Shown here: positions 52,602 through 63,543 of the stretch, one piece after another | Layout of the letters: the number at the start of each line of letters is the position of its first letter | Numbering within the stretch: position 1 is the stretch's first letter | Source of the DNA: an uncultured Bradyrhizobium sp. | GTDB lineage: Bacteria; Pseudomonadota; Alphaproteobacteria; Rhizobiales; Xanthobacteraceae | Reading direction: 5' to 3' | Assembly (NCBI RefSeq): GCF_936928535.1 | Contig: NZ_CAKZHY010000052.1 | Location: forward strand, 22,503 to 86,502 | Length of the DNA: 64,000 bases | Made by a program: the position numbers and the translations under genes | The notes under the pieces: generated by a model | What the model was told of the DNA's origin: nothing | Database searches by the model: none | What the model saw: only the letters and a program-made list of their open reading frames with translations

Positions 52602-52919
52602 TTACCTCTGCCACCTCTCCGCAAACCTGTGCAGCGGCATGACCATTTCGCACAACTCCCGTCCCAGCGGCGTCAATCCATAACCGCCGCCGTCGCCGAG
52701 CTCGACGAACCCCGCCTCGCGCAACTCCGTCAGCCGCGCCTGGAGCACCGTCGGCGAAGCCTCGTCGCAGGCGGTGCGGAGCGCCCGCGAGGTGAGGGGC
52801 TCCTCACGCAGCTCCCACAAAATTCGCAAGGTCCAGCGCCGGCCCAGCAGGTCGAGCAGCGCCATGATCGGCCGGCCGGTGCGCGAGCCGCGGACTTTTC
52901 CTGAAGCCTGTTTTGCCAT
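52602..52919 (-). CDS. HxlR/MarR-like winged-helix regulator
   Basis: The protein has 105 residues. The HxlR pattern is GRPIMALLDLLGRRWTLRILWELREEPLTSRALRTACDEASPTVLQARLTELREAGFVEL with YGLTPLGRELCEMVMPL. It binds DNA as a dimer. It is divergent from a carboxymuconolactone-decarboxylase-family gene, and two identical-arm palindromes lie between them. It most likely controls that gene and its own. The inducer is unknown; a reactive aldehyde or hydroperoxide is a possibility because of the family. Cysteines are at about residue 51 and in the C-terminal helix. Confidence 0.9.
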   Translation of the reverse strand: MAKQASGKVRGSRTGRPIMALLDLLGRRWTLRILWELREEPLTSRALRTACDEASPTVLQARLTELREAGFVELGDGGGYGLTPLGRELCEMVMPLHRFAERWQR

Positions 52920-52938
52920 CGCGCCCCTCTTGCGTCTT

Positions 52939-52977
52939 GCTACAGATAATGTAGCGTATTGCTACAGTAATTGTAGC
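52939..52977. promoter_or_regulatory. twin operators between HxlR regulator and its divergent gene
   Basis: GCTACA-N5-TGTAGC occurs twice, at 52939-52955 and 52961-52977, with perfect six-base arms and five-base spacers. The centres are 22 bases apart, two helix turns, so two dimers would sit on one face. They lie just before both divergent genes, making them strong candidates for the HxlR-type regulator's sites. Confidence 0.8.
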
Positions 52978-52990
52978 AAAGAAGACGTTC

Positions 52991-53548
52991 ATGTCATCCC
53001 CAACGCCGCGCGTCGCCCCGCTTGATCAGCCTTATCCCCCGGAGATCCAGGCGCAGTTCGACCGCATCATGCGCGGTGCGCCGCCACTGCTGCTGTTCCG
53101 GGTGATGGCCGGCCACAGCCGCGCCTGGGACAAGTTCCGCGCCGGCGGTCTGCTCGATCCCGGGCCGTTGTCCTTGCGCCAGCGCGAGATCGTCGTCGAT
53201 CGCACCTGCGCACTCAACAGATGCGAATATGAATGGGGCGTGCATGTCGCCATCTTTGCAGGCCCGGCAAAGCTCACGGAGGACGAGATCCGCGCGACGG
53301 TGGAGGGCGATGCGACCTCAGCCTGCTGGTCGCCGGCCGAGCAGGCCTTGATTACAGCGGTCGACGCCCTGCACGCGCGCGCGACGTTCTCCGACGCCGA
53401 GTTCGCAGCGCTGTTGGCGCATTACGACGAGGCGCAGATCCTCGAGATCATGCTGCTGTGCGGCTTCTACCGCACGGTGTCGTATCTGGCGAACGGGCTG
53501 AAGCTGCCGCTGGAGGAGAAGGCGGCGCGGTTTCCGGCACCGCTCTAA
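52991..53548 (+). CDS. carboxymuconolactone decarboxylase (AhpD-like) family protein
   Basis: The protein has 185 residues. The AhpD/CMD-type active-site region is VVDRTCALNRCEYEWGVHVAIFAG, with two cysteines five residues apart and a following histidine. The later region is ALITAVDALHARATFSDAEFAALLAHYDEAQILEIMLLCGFYRTVSYLANGL. Such proteins are peroxidase-like or act in aromatic catabolism. It lies opposite the HxlR-type gene and is probably repressed by it. The substrate is unknown. Confidence 0.88.
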   Translation: MSSPTPRVAPLDQPYPPEIQAQFDRIMRGAPPLLLFRVMAGHSRAWDKFRAGGLLDPGPLSLRQREIVVDRTCALNRCEYEWGVHVAIFAGPAKLTEDEIRATVEGDATSACWSPAEQALITAVDALHARATFSDAEFAALLAHYDEAQILEIMLLCGFYRTVSYLANGLKLPLEEKAARFPAPL

Positions 53549-53552
53549 CTGC

Positions 53553-53632
53553 CGTCATTGCGAGCGCAGCGAAGCAATCCAGACTGTCCCCGCGGAGAGA
53601 TTCTGGATTGCTTCGCTGCGCTCGCAATGACG
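53553..53632. repeat. perfect long inverted repeat (type C)
   Basis: Two 31-base arms (53553-53583 and 53602-53632) are exact inverted copies around an 18-base loop. The arm begins cgtcattgcgagcgcagcg. This perfect stem is a well-known kind of intergenic element in Bradyrhizobium. It sits between the convergent CMD and kdsD genes and would form a very stable hairpin in both transcripts. Confidence 0.9.
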
Positions 53633-53649
53633 AGAGCATAGAGCGTGCC

Positions 53650-54657
53650 CTAAGCCACACCCGCCCGCAGCAGATCGTGCAGGTGCACGATGCCGACCAC
53701 CTTGTCCGCCTCGGTCACGACCAACGTGGTGATCTTGCGGGTGTTCAGCACCTCGATCATCTCGGTCGCGAGCATCGAGGGCGGCACCGTCTTCGGTTGC
53801 CGCGTCATGATCTCATCGACCGTCGCCGTCAGCAGATCGGGGCGCATATGGCGGCGCAGATCGCCGTCGGTGATGATGCCGATGGCTTCGTTGGCCGCGT
53901 TGACGATGCATACGCAGCCGAGCCCCTTGGCCGACATCTCGACGACGGCGTCCGACATCTTGGTGCCCAGAGGCTTCACCGGAATCTCCGCGCCGGTGCG
54001 CATGTAGTCGCGGACGAATTTCAGCATCGCGCCGAGCTTGCCGCCGGGATGGAAATGCGCGAACTCCAGCGCGGTAAAGCCGCGGCCTTCGAGCAGCGCG
54101 ATCGCGATGGCATCGCCGATCGCGACCTGCATCATGGTCGAGGTGGTCGGCGCCAGATTGTGCGGGCAGGCCTCGCGCGCCTTCGGCAGCTCGATGACAA
54201 TATCGGCCGCCTGGCCGAGCGAGGAGGCTGCATTCGACGTCACCGCGATCATCGGGATCGCGAAGCGCGCCGAATAGTTCACCAGCGTCTTCATCTCCGG
54301 CTGCTCGCCGGACCAGGACAGCGCCATGATGACATCGTCCGCCGTGATCATGCCGAGATCGCCATGGGCGGCTTCCGCGGTGTGGACGAAGAAGGCCGGC
54401 GTGCCTGTCGAGGCCAGCGTCGCTGCGATCTTGCGCGCCATGTGGCCGGACTTGCCGAGCCCGGTGACGATGACGCGGCCCTTGGCGTTGCGGATCAGGT
54501 CGACCGCTTTGGCAAAGGCTTCGCCTAGCGGGCCGCGCAGGGCGGCCGCGAGCGCGTTGATACCGCCGCTCTCCGTCTCCAGCGTGCGGAGCGCGGATTC
54601 GACGCTGTCAGGGGTGGGGCCGGATGATGAGGTCATCAGCGGTTTCGAACTCGGCAT
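53650..54657 (-). CDS. kdsD: arabinose-5-phosphate isomerase KdsD (KpsF/GutQ family)
   Basis: The protein has 335 residues from the ATG at 54657; an ATG at 54636 is an alternative. The SIS sugar-phosphate domain covers about 40-190 (GRVIVTGLGKSGHMARKIAATLASTGTPAFFVH, HGDLGMI, LSWSGEQPEMKTLV). Two CBS domains follow (VSAKGLGCVCIVN-type blocks at about 210-330). It makes arabinose-5-phosphate for Kdo and lipopolysaccharide. The gene is alone, divergent from the outer-membrane protein gene. Confidence 0.93.
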   Translation of the reverse strand: MPSSKPLMTSSSGPTPDSVESALRTLETESGGINALAAALRGPLGEAFAKAVDLIRNAKGRVIVTGLGKSGHMARKIAATLASTGTPAFFVHTAEAAHGDLGMITADDVIMALSWSGEQPEMKTLVNYSARFAIPMIAVTSNAASSLGQAADIVIELPKAREACPHNLAPTTSTMMQVAIGDAIAIALLEGRGFTALEFAHFHPGGKLGAMLKFVRDYMRTGAEIPVKPLGTKMSDAVVEMSAKGLGCVCIVNAANEAIGIITDGDLRRHMRPDLLTATVDEIMTRQPKTVPPSMLATEMIEVLNTRKITTLVVTEADKVVGIVHLHDLLRAGVA

Positions 54658-54849
54658 ATCTGGGTCCAGGGGAGCAGGGGCGTCGGCCCGTTGCCGCCTC
54701 CTTAGCACGCCCGGGCGGGCGAGGCGACGCGGGCGTCAGAGCCCTCAACGGGTCATTAACCATAATTGTTTTAACTCCATTAACGATGGCTTCCGCGCGT
54801 CGGCGGGGGCGATCGTGAAAGTATTTGATTTCGTTGGAGTTATTCCATC

Positions 54850-56595
54850 GTGGGGTCGCCTCCAGGCAGGGGCCGGAGCAGTTGCGCGTTAGCTTTCCGC
54901 GCCGCTTTGCCATGCCTGTTGCTGACGGCGCTGGAAAGCGCGCCCGTGGCCGCCCAGAGCGTCACGCCCGACCTGTTCAATCCCACCCGCGGCGGCTTTG
55001 TCTCGCCTGACACGCTGCCGACGCGCCGCACAGCGGGCGTCCTGCAGGCGCCGTCGGATGCGATCCCGCAACCGCCTGATCCCAACGACGATCCGCGCAA
55101 GAAGAGCGATGTGCCCGCGACGACGCGCGTTGGCCAGATCCCGACCTATGGCCTGCCTGCCGCGAACGGCGCAAGCAACTCGGGCTACGATTCGCTCAAT
55201 CGCAAGCGCCAGCAGCCAAAACTCTATCCGGGCCAGCCGAAGCCGAAGAAGCCCGCAGGTCCCGGCTCGCCGGTGCCACCTGCAACGCCGCCCGTCTCCA
55301 CGCTCGGTCCTCCGCGCATTGCGCCGCCGCCATCGGAGACCGCGAACAAGACGCCACTGCCGCCGGCGATGGCGGGCACCGTGCCCGGCCAGCCGCAGCG
55401 CCGTCGCCTCAAAGTCGACGACGATGCGTTTGGCGCGGTCGGCGACTACGCCGGCAGTTTTCTGATCAAGGGCGGGCTCGAGCTCTCCACCGGCTATGAC
55501 ACCAATCCCGCACGTCTCAATAAGCCGGTCGGCTCGCCCGTTTACGTCGTCGCGCCGGATCTTCTGGTGATGTCCGACTGGGAGCGCCACGCTCTGGTCG
55601 CCGATCTGCGCGGTTCGTTCTCCGGCTACACCAACAACATGCCGGCGACGATCGACGGACTTCCCTCGCCGTCGCCGGTCGAGGTCAACCGGCCCGATTT
55701 CACCGGCCATGTCGACGGCCGCTTCGATGTCGATCGCGACCTCAAGCTGACCTCGCAGCTGCGGCTGCGGCTCGCCACCGACAATCCCGGCAGCCCGAAC
55801 GTGCAGGCCGGCCTGCAGAAATATCCTGTCTACGCCACCTATGGCGGCACCTTCGGCTTCGACCAGACCTTCAATCGCTTCCAGGTCGCCGCCGGCGCCA
55901 CGATCGATCGGACCGCCTACACGGATTCGAAACTCACCGACGGCTCGAGCTTCAGCAACGACGATCGAGACTTCAACCAGTATGGCGGCATCGGACGCTT
56001 CTCCTACGAGCTGAAGCCGGGCCTGAAACCGTTCGTCGAGATCGAGGGCGACAACCGCGTCCACGACCAGGCCGCCGACCGCAACGGCTATTTGCGCAAT
56101 TCAAACGGCGGCTACGCCAAGGTCGGTTCATCCTTCGAATTCTCGCGCATCCTCACCGGCGAAGTCTCGGTCGGCTATTCCGCGCGCAACTATGTCGACC
56201 CGCGTCTCAGCCAGCTCTCGGGCTTCCTGACCTCAGGCTCGCTGATCTGGAACGCCAGCGGGTTGACGACGGTGAAATTCAACACCGACACCCAGATCGC
56301 GGAAACCACCATCCCCGGCTCCTCCGGCGTGCTGGTGCACACCTACGCCGCCGAAGTCGACCACGACTTCCGCCGCTGGCTCACCGCGATCGGCAAGTTC
56401 ACCTACGGCACCTACGACTACCAGGGCCAGAATCGCAACGACAAGACCTACTCGCTCGAAGGCAACCTGATCTACAAGCTCAACCGCAACATCTGGATCA
56501 AGGGCACGCTGCGCCACGACATCCTGGACTCGAACGCCGCAGGGGCGAGCTCGCAGGGGACGGTGGTGATGCTGGGGGTTAGGTTGCAGAATTAA
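54850..56595 (+). CDS. outer membrane beta-barrel protein with Pro-rich linker
   Basis: The protein has 581 residues from a GTG at 54850. A signal peptide precedes QSVTPDLFN ([19 protein letters not shown]). Residues about 40-200 are Pro rich and likely disordered ([20 protein letters not shown]). The rest has alternating amphipathic strands with aromatic ends ([34 protein letters not shown]) and ends in VMLGVRLQN, a barrel-like C-terminus. It is probably a porin-like or secretion-linked barrel of the BBP2 type. The role is unknown, and the Pro-rich part may cross the periplasm. Confidence 0.82.
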   Translation: MGSPPGRGRSSCALAFRAALPCLLLTALESAPVAAQSVTPDLFNPTRGGFVSPDTLPTRRTAGVLQAPSDAIPQPPDPNDDPRKKSDVPATTRVGQIPTYGLPAANGASNSGYDSLNRKRQQPKLYPGQPKPKKPAGPGSPVPPATPPVSTLGPPRIAPPPSETANKTPLPPAMAGTVPGQPQRRRLKVDDDAFGAVGDYAGSFLIKGGLELSTGYDTNPARLNKPVGSPVYVVAPDLLVMSDWERHALVADLRGSFSGYTNNMPATIDGLPSPSPVEVNRPDFTGHVDGRFDVDRDLKLTSQLRLRLATDNPGSPNVQAGLQKYPVYATYGGTFGFDQTFNRFQVAAGATIDRTAYTDSKLTDGSSFSNDDRDFNQYGGIGRFSYELKPGLKPFVEIEGDNRVHDQAADRNGYLRNSNGGYAKVGSSFEFSRILTGEVSVGYSARNYVDPRLSQLSGFLTSGSLIWNASGLTTVKFNTDTQIAETTIPGSSGVLVHTYAAEVDHDFRRWLTAIGKFTYGTYDYQGQNRNDKTYSLEGNLIYKLNRNIWIKGTLRHDILDSNAAGASSQGTVVMLGVRLQN

Positions 56596-56601
56596 TTCCG
56601 C

Positions 56602-56706
56602 CGTCATTCCGGGGCGCGCCACTTGGCGCGAGCCCGGAATCCATCAAGCCTCAGCGTTGGTGGATGAATGGATTCCGGGCTCGCGCTTCGCGCGCCCCGG
56701 AATGAC
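56602..56706. repeat. intergenic inverted-repeat element (type A, copy 3)
   Basis: cgtcattccggggcgcgcc at the left and gcgcgccccggaatgac at the right are inverted copies, and inner arms gcccggaatccat and atggattccgggc also pair. It is the third copy of the family at 8746 and 30479. It lies between the convergent outer-membrane protein gene and gltD. Confidence 0.82.
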
Positions 56707-56709
56707 CGC

Positions 56710-58161
56710 CTACCGCGGCAGATCCGTCTTCCCCATCAGGAAGGTGTCGATCGACCGTGCGCACAGCCGGCCCTCGCGGATGGCCCAGACCACCAGCGAC
56801 TGGCCGCGGCGCATGTCGCCGGCGGAGAACACGTTCGGGCGCGAGGTCTGGTAGTCCAAGGTGTTGGCCTTGACGTTGCCGCGCGGGTCGAGGTCGACCG
56901 CGAGCTGCTTCAAGAGGCCTTCGTGCACCGGATGGACGAAGCCCATGGCGAGCAGGACGAGCTCGGCGTCGAGCTCGAACTCGGTGCCGGTCACAGGCTT
57001 GAACTTGTCGTCGACGCGCACGCAGTGCAACTTCTTGACCTTGCCGTTCTCGCCCGTGAACTTTTGCGTCAGCACGGCGAATTCGCGGATCGCGCCTTCG
57101 GCCTGGCTCGAGGACGTGCGCATCTTCAGCGGCCAGTTCGGCCAGGTCAGGCCCTTGTTCTCGCGCTCGGGCGGGGCGGGCATGATCTCGAGCTGGGTCA
57201 CGGACAGCGCGCCCTGGCGCAGCGAGGTGCCGATGCAGTCGCTGCCGGTGTCGCCGCCGCCGATGACGACGACATGCTTGCCGCCGGCGAGGATCTCCTT
57301 GACGCCGTTCAGCGGCTCCTCGGAAACGCGGCGGTTCTGCTGCGGCAGGAAGTCCATCGCGTAGTGGATGCCGTCGAACTCGCGGCCGGGGATCGGCAGG
57401 TCGCGCGGAGCTTCCGCGCCGCCGGTTAGCGCGATCGCATCAAACTGGTTGAGCATCTCGCGCGGATCGACATTGCCACTGACGCCGACATGGCTGTTGT
57501 AGTGGAAGGTGACGCCTTCGCCTTCCATCTGCTTGACGCGGCGGTCGATGACGCCCTTCTCCATTTTGAAGTCGGGGATGCCGTAGCGCAGCAGGCCGCC
57601 GGCCTTGGCGAACTTCTCGAACAGGTGCACGTCGTGACCGGCGCGCGCGAGCTGCTGCGCGCAGGCCATGCCGGCCGGACCGGAGCCGATCACCGCGACC
57701 TTCTTGCCGGTCTTGACGGCCGCGACCTCGGGCTTCAGCCAGCCATTGTCCCAGGCGCGGTCGACGATCGCGCATTCGATGGTCTTGATGGTGACGGGGT
57801 TGTCGTCGATGTTGAGCGTGCAGGACGCCTCGCACGGCGCCGGGCAGATGCGGCCGGTGAATTCAGGGAAGTTGTTGGTCGAGTGCAGGTTGCGCGAGGC
57901 TTCTTCCCAATTGCCCTGATAGACGAGGTCGTTGAAGTCAGGGATCTGGTTGTTGACCGGGCAGCCCGGCGTGCCCGGCGCGACCGAGCCCGTGCCGTGG
58001 CAATAGGGAATGCCGCAATTCATGCAGCGCGCGGCCTGGTCGCGCGTTTCCTTCTCGGTTAAGGGAACGACGAACTCGCCAAAATGCTTCACGCGCTCGG
58101 CGACCGGGGTGTACTTGCGGTCGTGCCGTTCGATTTCGAGAAAACCCGTGATCTTGCCCAT
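56710..58161 (-). CDS. gltD: glutamate synthase small subunit GltD
   Basis: The protein has 483 residues. N-terminal cysteines for the iron-sulfur clusters lie in [13 protein letters not shown] and [12 protein letters not shown] and NADPH motifs are [19 protein letters not shown] and [14 protein letters not shown]. It takes electrons from NADPH and passes them to GltB. It lies after gltB on the same strand, with a repeat element in the 157-base gap. Both genes are needed for nitrogen assimilation with glutamine synthetase. Confidence 0.96.
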   Translation of the reverse strand: MGKITGFLEIERHDRKYTPVAERVKHFGEFVVPLTEKETRDQAARCMNCGIPYCHGTGSVAPGTPGCPVNNQIPDFNDLVYQGNWEEASRNLHSTNNFPEFTGRICPAPCEASCTLNIDDNPVTIKTIECAIVDRAWDNGWLKPEVAAVKTGKKVAVIGSGPAGMACAQQLARAGHDVHLFEKFAKAGGLLRYGIPDFKMEKGVIDRRVKQMEGEGVTFHYNSHVGVSGNVDPREMLNQFDAIALTGGAEAPRDLPIPGREFDGIHYAMDFLPQQNRRVSEEPLNGVKEILAGGKHVVVIGGGDTGSDCIGTSLRQGALSVTQLEIMPAPPERENKGLTWPNWPLKMRTSSSQAEGAIREFAVLTQKFTGENGKVKKLHCVRVDDKFKPVTGTEFELDAELVLLAMGFVHPVHEGLLKQLAVDLDPRGNVKANTLDYQTSRPNVFSAGDMRRGQSLVVWAIREGRLCARSIDTFLMGKTDLPR

Positions 58162-58202
58162 TAAAGCTCGAAGTCCCTGCCGCTTAAGTTCTTTGTTCTT
58201 TC

Positions 58203-58312
58203 ACCCCTCATCCTGAGGAGCGGCGCACTCTTTGCGCCGCGTCTCGAAGGATAGAGGCCCGGATGGTGACCTCATGGTTCGAGACGCGCTTCGCGCTCCT
58301 CACCATGAGGAC
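58203..58312. repeat. intergenic inverted-repeat element (type G)
   Basis: cctcatcctgaggag on the left and ctcaccatgagg on the right flank inner arms gcgtctcgaagg and ggttcgagacgc. The composition matches another widespread rhizobial palindrome family. It sits between gltB and gltD and is probably transcribed with them, where it could uncouple the amounts of the two subunits. Confidence 0.72.
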
Positions 58313-58318
58313 TTATTG

Positions 58319-61300
58319 CTACGCCCCGATCGCGATTTTCGGCTCGGCGTCCGCGTTGGCGGCCATTTCGCGCAGCGCGCGCCGGTACTCGACCGGCATC
58401 ACCTTGCGGAACTTGGGCAGCCATTCCTTCCAATTGGCAAGGATGTCGGCGGCGCGCTTGGAGCCGGTGGCTTTCGCATGGCGCGTGATCAGCACGTGCA
58501 GACGCTCGACGTCGGAGTCGAGCAGGTTCTGGAACACGTCGACCCGGCCGTGCGCTTCGAGGTCACCGGAGTGGTGATAGGTGCCGGCATTGATCAGCTC
58601 TTCCGACAGCACCGGCTCGAGCTCGACCATGCTGAGATTGCACAGCTTGCCGAAGTCGCCGGTCTCGTCGAGCACATAGGCGATGCCGCCCGACATGCCC
58701 GCCGCGAAGTTGCGCCCGGTCTTGCCGAGCACGACCACGATGCCGCCGGTCATGTATTCGCAGCAATGATCGCCCGCGCCCTCGACGACGGCGACTGCGC
58801 CTGAGTTGCGCACGGCAAAGCGTTCGCCGGCGACGCCGCGGAAGTAGCACTCGCCCTGAATGGCGCCGTACATCACGGTATTGCCGACGATGATGCTCTC
58901 TTCCGGCACGATGCCGCTGTTGGCAGGCGGCTTGACGATGATCTTGCCGCCCGAGAGGCCCTTGCCGACATAGTCGTTGGCTTCACCCTCGAGCTCGAAG
59001 GTAACGCCGTTGGCGAGCCAGGCGCCGAACGCCTGGCCGGCGGTGCCCTTGAGGCTGACATGGATGGTGTCTTGCGGCAGGCCGGCATGGCCGTAGATCT
59101 TGGCGACCGCGCCCGACAGCATGGCACCGGCGGAGCGGTTGGTGCTGTTGATCGCAGCCTCGATCTTCACCGGCGCGCCGCGGTCGAGCGAGGGCTTCGC
59201 CTTCTCGATCAGCGAGCGGTCGAGCACCGCTTCCAGATGATGGTTCTGGCGCTCGGAGTGATAGATCTTCTGGCCCTTCTCTTCCTTCTGCTTGACGAAC
59301 AGCTTCGAGAAGTCGAGCCCCTTGGCCTTCCAGTGCGCCACCAGCTTGGTCTGGTCGAGCAGCTGAACCTGGCCGACCATCTCGTTGAAGGTGCGGAAGC
59401 CGAGCGAGGCCATGATCTCGCGGACTTCCTCGGCGACGAAGAAGAAGTAGTTGATCACGTGCTCGGGCTGGCCGGTGAAGCGCTTGCGCAGGACGGGGTC
59501 CTGGGTCGCGACGCCGACCGGGCAGGTGTTGAGATGGCACTTGCGCATCATGATGCAGCCGGCCGCGATCAAGGGCGCGGTCGCGAAGCCGAACTCGTCG
59601 GCGCCCAAGAGCGCGCCGATCACGACGTCACGGCCGGTGCGAAAGCCGCCGTCGACCTGGACCACGATGCGGCTGCGCAGCCGCTCGCGCACCAGCGTCT
59701 GGTGGGTTTCGGCAAGGCCGATCTCCCACGGCGAGCCTGCGTGCTTGATCGAGGTCAGCGGCGAGGCGCCGGTGCCGCCCTCGAAGCCTGCGATGGTCAC
59801 GTGGTCGGCGCGCGCCTTGGCGACACCAGCGGCGACGGTGCCGACGCCGATTTCCGAGACGAGCTTGACCGAGACGTCGCCGGTCGGGTTGACGTTCTTG
59901 AGGTCGTAGATCAGCTGCGCCAGATCCTCGATCGAGTAGATGTCGTGGTGCGGCGGCGGCGAGATCAGGCCGACGCCCGGGGTCGAGTGCCGGACCTTGG
60001 CGATGGTAGCGTCGACCTTGTGGCCGGGCAGCTGGCCGCCCTCGCCGGGCTTGGCACCCTGCGCCATCTTGATCTGCATCATGTCGGAGTTGACGAGATA
60101 CTCCGTGGTGACGCCGAAGCGGCCCGAGGCGACCTGCTTGATCGCCGAGCGCATGGAATCGCCGTTCGGCAGCGGCTTGAAGCGGTCGGCCTCCTCGCCG
60201 CCTTCGCCGGTGTTCGACTTGCCGCCGATCCGGTTCATGGCGATCGCAAGCGTGGTATGCGCCTCGCGCGAGATCGAGCCGAAGCTCATCGCACCCGTGG
60301 CGAAACGCTTGACGATGTCCTTGGCCGGCTCGACCTGCTCGAGCGGAACAGGCTTGCGCTTTTCTTCCTCGGCGTTCTTGATCCGGAACAGGCCGCGCAG
60401 CGTCAGCAAACGCTCCGATTGCTCGTTGAGGATCTTGGCGAAGGCGCGGTAGCGCTCGAGCGAATTGCCGCGTGCGGCGTGCTGGAGCAGGCCGACCGAT
60501 TCAGCGGTCCAGGCATGGTCCTCACCGCGGCTGCGATAGGCGTACTCGCCGCCGACATCGAGCGCGGTCTTGTAGACCAGCGCCTCGCCGAATGCGTCGG
60601 CATGGCGGCGCACGGCCTCTTCCGCGATCTCGGCAAGACCGACGCCCTCGACGCGGGTATGCGTGCCGGCGAAGAACTTGCCGACGAAGTCAGCCTTGAG
60701 GCCGACCGCGTCAAAGATCTGCGCGCCGCAATAAGACTGGTAGGTCGAGATGCCCATCTTGGACATCACCTTCAGAAGGCCCTTGCCGATCGACTTGATG
60801 TAGCGCTTGACGATCTCGTAGTCGTCGAGCGAGCCGGGCAGGCGGTCCTTCATCGCGATGATGGTTTCGAACGCGAGGTAGGGATTGATCGCTTCGGCGC
60901 CATAGCCTGCGAGACAGGCGAAGTGATGCACTTCGCGCGGCTCACCGGATTCGACGACAAGGCCGACCGAGGTGCGCAGGCCGGTGCGGATCAAATGATG
61001 ATGCACGGAGGCGCAGGCCAGCAGCGAGGGGATCGGCACCCGGTCGGTGCCGACCATGCGGTCGGACAGGATGATGATGTTGACGCCCTCGCGCACCGCG
61101 CTTTCGGCGCGCGCGCAGAGCTCGTCCAGCACCTGGTCCATACCGGCCGCGCCGAGACCGGCGTGGAAGGTGGTGTCCAGCGTGCGCGACTTGAAGTGCG
61201 ATTCAGCGACATCGGAGATCGAGCGAATCTTTTCGAGATCCGCGTCGGTCAGGATCGGCTGACGCGCTTCCAGACGCTTGGTGGTGGCAAGGCCCTGAAG

Positions 61301-63052
61301 ATCGAACAGGTTCGGCCGCGGTCCGATGATCGAGACGAGGCTCATCACCAGCTCCTCGCGGATCGGATCGATCGGCGGGTTGGTGACCTGCGCGAAGTTC
61401 TGCTTGAAATAGGTGAACAGCGGCTTGGCCCTGTCCGACAGCGCCGAGATCGGCGTGTCGTTGCCCATCGAGCCCGCGGCTTCTTCGCCGGTGGCCGCCA
61501 TCGGCGTCATCAGGATCGTGATGTCTTCCTGGCTGTAGCCGAACGCCTGCTGGCGATCCAAAAGCGACAGGTTCGAGCGCACGCCCGTGGTCGGCACCTT
61601 CGGCAGATCTTCCAGCACGATCTGGGTCCGCTCCAGCCACTCCTTGTAGGGATGGCTCTTGGCGAGCTCGGCCTTGATCTCGTCGTCGGGGATCAGGCGG
61701 CCCTGCTCGAGGTCGACCAGCAGCATCTTGCCGGGCTGCAGGCGCCACTTGGTGATGATCTGGTCCTCGGGGATCGTCAGCACGCCCATTTCGGACGCCA
61801 TCACGATGCGGTCGTCCTTGGTCACGAGATAGCGCGCCGGCCGCAGGCCGTTGCGGTCGAGCGTGGCGCCGATCTGGCGGCCGTCGGTGAAGGCGATCGC
61901 GGCGGGGCCGTCCCACGGCTCCATCAGCGCGGCATGATATTCGTAGAAGGCGCGGCGCTTCTCATCCATCAAGGGATTGCCGGCCCATGCCTCAGGTATC
62001 ATCATCATGACGGCGTGCGGCAGCGAGTAGCCGCCCTGCACCAGGAATTCGAGCGCATTGTCGAAGCAGGCGGTGTCCGACTGGCCTTCATAGGAGATCG
62101 GCCAGAGCCGGCTGATGTCCTTGCCGTACAGCTCGGAGCTCACCGAGGCCTGGCGCGCCGCCATCCAGTTGGTGTTGCCGCGCAGCGTGTTGATCTCGCC
62201 GTTATGCGCGATCATGCGGTAGGGATGCGCCAGCGACCACGCCGGGAAGGTGTTGGTCGAGAAGCGCTGGTGAACCAGCGCGAGCGCGCTCTCGAAGTCC
62301 TTCTCGTGCAGATCAGGGTAGTACTTGCCGAGCTGGTCGGCGAGGAACATGCCCTTGTAGATCACCGTGCGGCAGGACATCGAGCAGGGGTAATAGCCCG
62401 CAAGGCCGCGGTCGCGGCGCTGGTAGATCGCCTGCGAGATCGACTTGCGCAGGATGTAGAGCCGGCGCTCGAACTCGTCCTCGGTCTTGGCGGTGCCGTT
62501 GCGGCCGATGAACACCTGCATGCAGGCGGGCTCGGTCGGCTTCACGGTAACGCCGAGCGAGGAATTGTCGGTCGGCACGTCGCGCCAGCCGAGCAGGGTC
62601 AGGCCTTCCGCCTTGATCTGGTCGGCAATGATGCTCTTGATGACGTTGCGCCAGGCGGTGTCGCGCGGCATGAACAGCGCGCCGATGGCGTATTCACCCG
62701 GAGCCGGCAGCTCGAACTTGTTCTCCTTGGCCTTGCGGCTGAAGAAGGCGTGCGGGATCTGCACCAGGATGCCGGCGCCGTCACCGGCGCGCGGGTCGGC
62801 GCCGACGGCGCCGCGGTGCTCGAGGTTGCAGAGGATGCTCAGCGCGTCCGAGACGATCTCGTGCGACTTCTTGCCCTTGATGTTGGCGATGAAGCCGACG
62901 CCGCAGCTGTCCTTCTCCAGGCTCGGATCGTACAGGCCTTCGGCTTCGGGGCGCGAATTGTGTTCCTGGATCGGATCGGTCGTTTTCGAGGCGACCGTCG
63001 CCGACAGCTCTTCTGCCACGATGTTTCCGCGCTCGAATTGCGACCCGTTCAT
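58319..63052 (-). CDS. gltB: glutamate synthase large subunit GltB
   Basis: The protein has 1577 residues from the ATG at 63052; upstream frames to 63253 add a Cys- and Arg-rich tail without conservation. The catalytic cysteine is C50 in [12 protein letters not shown], so a propeptide of 49 residues is removed. The glutaminase domain, the central region, the FMN domain ([35 protein letters not shown]) and the 3Fe-4S motif [12 protein letters not shown] are all present, followed by the beta-helix domain ([21 protein letters not shown]). It forms glutamate from glutamine and 2-oxoglutarate. It is complete, without frameshift. Confidence 0.96.
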   Translation of the reverse strand: MNGSQFERGNIVAEELSATVASKTTDPIQEHNSRPEAEGLYDPSLEKDSCGVGFIANIKGKKSHEIVSDALSILCNLEHRGAVGADPRAGDGAGILVQIPHAFFSRKAKENKFELPAPGEYAIGALFMPRDTAWRNVIKSIIADQIKAEGLTLLGWRDVPTDNSSLGVTVKPTEPACMQVFIGRNGTAKTEDEFERRLYILRKSISQAIYQRRDRGLAGYYPCSMSCRTVIYKGMFLADQLGKYYPDLHEKDFESALALVHQRFSTNTFPAWSLAHPYRMIAHNGEINTLRGNTNWMAARQASVSSELYGKDISRLWPISYEGQSDTACFDNALEFLVQGGYSLPHAVMMMIPEAWAGNPLMDEKRRAFYEYHAALMEPWDGPAAIAFTDGRQIGATLDRNGLRPARYLVTKDDRIVMASEMGVLTIPEDQIITKWRLQPGKMLLVDLEQGRLIPDDEIKAELAKSHPYKEWLERTQIVLEDLPKVPTTGVRSNLSLLDRQQAFGYSQEDITILMTPMAATGEEAAGSMGNDTPISALSDRAKPLFTYFKQNFAQVTNPPIDPIREELVMSLVSIIGPRPNLFDLQGLATTKRLEARQPILTDADLEKIRSISDVAESHFKSRTLDTTFHAGLGAAGMDQVLDELCARAESAVREGVNIIILSDRMVGTDRVPIPSLLACASVHHHLIRTGLRTSVGLVVESGEPREVHHFACLAGYGAEAINPYLAFETIIAMKDRLPGSLDDYEIVKRYIKSIGKGLLKVMSKMGISTYQSYCGAQIFDAVGLKADFVGKFFAGTHTRVEGVGLAEIAEEAVRRHADAFGEALVYKTALDVGGEYAYRSRGEDHAWTAESVGLLQHAARGNSLERYRAFAKILNEQSERLLTLRGLFRIKNAEEEKRKPVPLEQVEPAKDIVKRFATGAMSFGSISREAHTTLAIAMNRIGGKSNTGEGGEEADRFKPLPNGDSMRSAIKQVASGRFGVTTEYLVNSDMMQIKMAQGAKPGEGGQLPGHKVDATIAKVRHSTPGVGLISPPPHHDIYSIEDLAQLIYDLKNVNPTGDVSVKLVSEIGVGTVAAGVAKARADHVTIAGFEGGTGASPLTSIKHAGSPWEIGLAETHQTLVRERLRSRIVVQVDGGFRTGRDVVIGALLGADEFGFATAPLIAAGCIMMRKCHLNTCPVGVATQDPVLRKRFTGQPEHVINYFFFVAEEVREIMASLGFRTFNEMVGQVQLLDQTKLVAHWKAKGLDFSKLFVKQKEEKGQKIYHSERQNHHLEAVLDRSLIEKAKPSLDRGAPVKIEAAINSTNRSAGAMLSGAVAKIYGHAGLPQDTIHVSLKGTAGQAFGAWLANGVTFELEGEANDYVGKGLSGGKIIVKPPANSGIVPEESIIVGNTVMYGAIQGECYFRGVAGERFAVRNSGAVAVVEGAGDHCCEYMTGGIVVVLGKTGRNFAAGMSGGIAYVLDETGDFGKLCNLSMVELEPVLSEELINAGTYHHSGDLEAHGRVDVFQNLLDSDVERLHVLITRHAKATGSKRAADILANWKEWLPKFRKVMPVEYRRALREMAANADAEPKIAIGA

Positions 63053-63543
63053 TGTTCCAATCCTCTCCATGCGGCAAGCTGCCTCACCGCCATCTTCGGC
63101 GCACCTTGGGCGTTCCGCGGCACCCGCCTCTGGGTCACCGCTCGTCCGCTGCGAGCCGCATTTTCTTAAATTCAGGCCAAGGCGTTCTTCGTCCCCGAGA
63201 ACGGCTTTTCCTGCTTGCCTTATGGTGCTCGGAAGCACCGACTTTCGTTGCAATCCCTATGCCGGAACCGCAAGCAAAATTGAGACAGTCTTCCTGTCCT
63301 AACCATCACCTTGCCAAATTTTTGTCTAGCACACAAGCGCGCGGAAGTCCCGATTCCTCAGAAGTCAATCAATCGCTTTCCGAAAGTTGCGCGGCCCCGG
63401 TTTTGAAGCAAACGCGCCCCGATCCGGCCCAAGCGGCGCCGAAATCCCGGATGAAGCTTCAGTTCAGCCCTTCGAAAGGCGCGCCACGCCGCAAGAAGCG
63501 AAAGAGCGCGGATCATTCGGGGCCTGACAGGAGCGTGCCGACC
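63053..63543. other. 491-base divergent leader of gltB and a secreted protein gene
   Basis: I see no credible gene here. A perfect hairpin GGTGCT/AGCACC with a four-base loop lies at 63224-63239, about 170 bases upstream of gltB and so perhaps in its leader. A+T-rich stretches near 63270-63335 may hold the gltB promoter. No sigma-54 site was evident. Confidence 0.4.

Noticed and set aside
59060..63169. Plus-strand frame of 1369 codons opposite gltB
   Set aside because: The complement encodes an intact glutamate synthase with all motifs. The frame is a composition effect of G+C-rich third positions.
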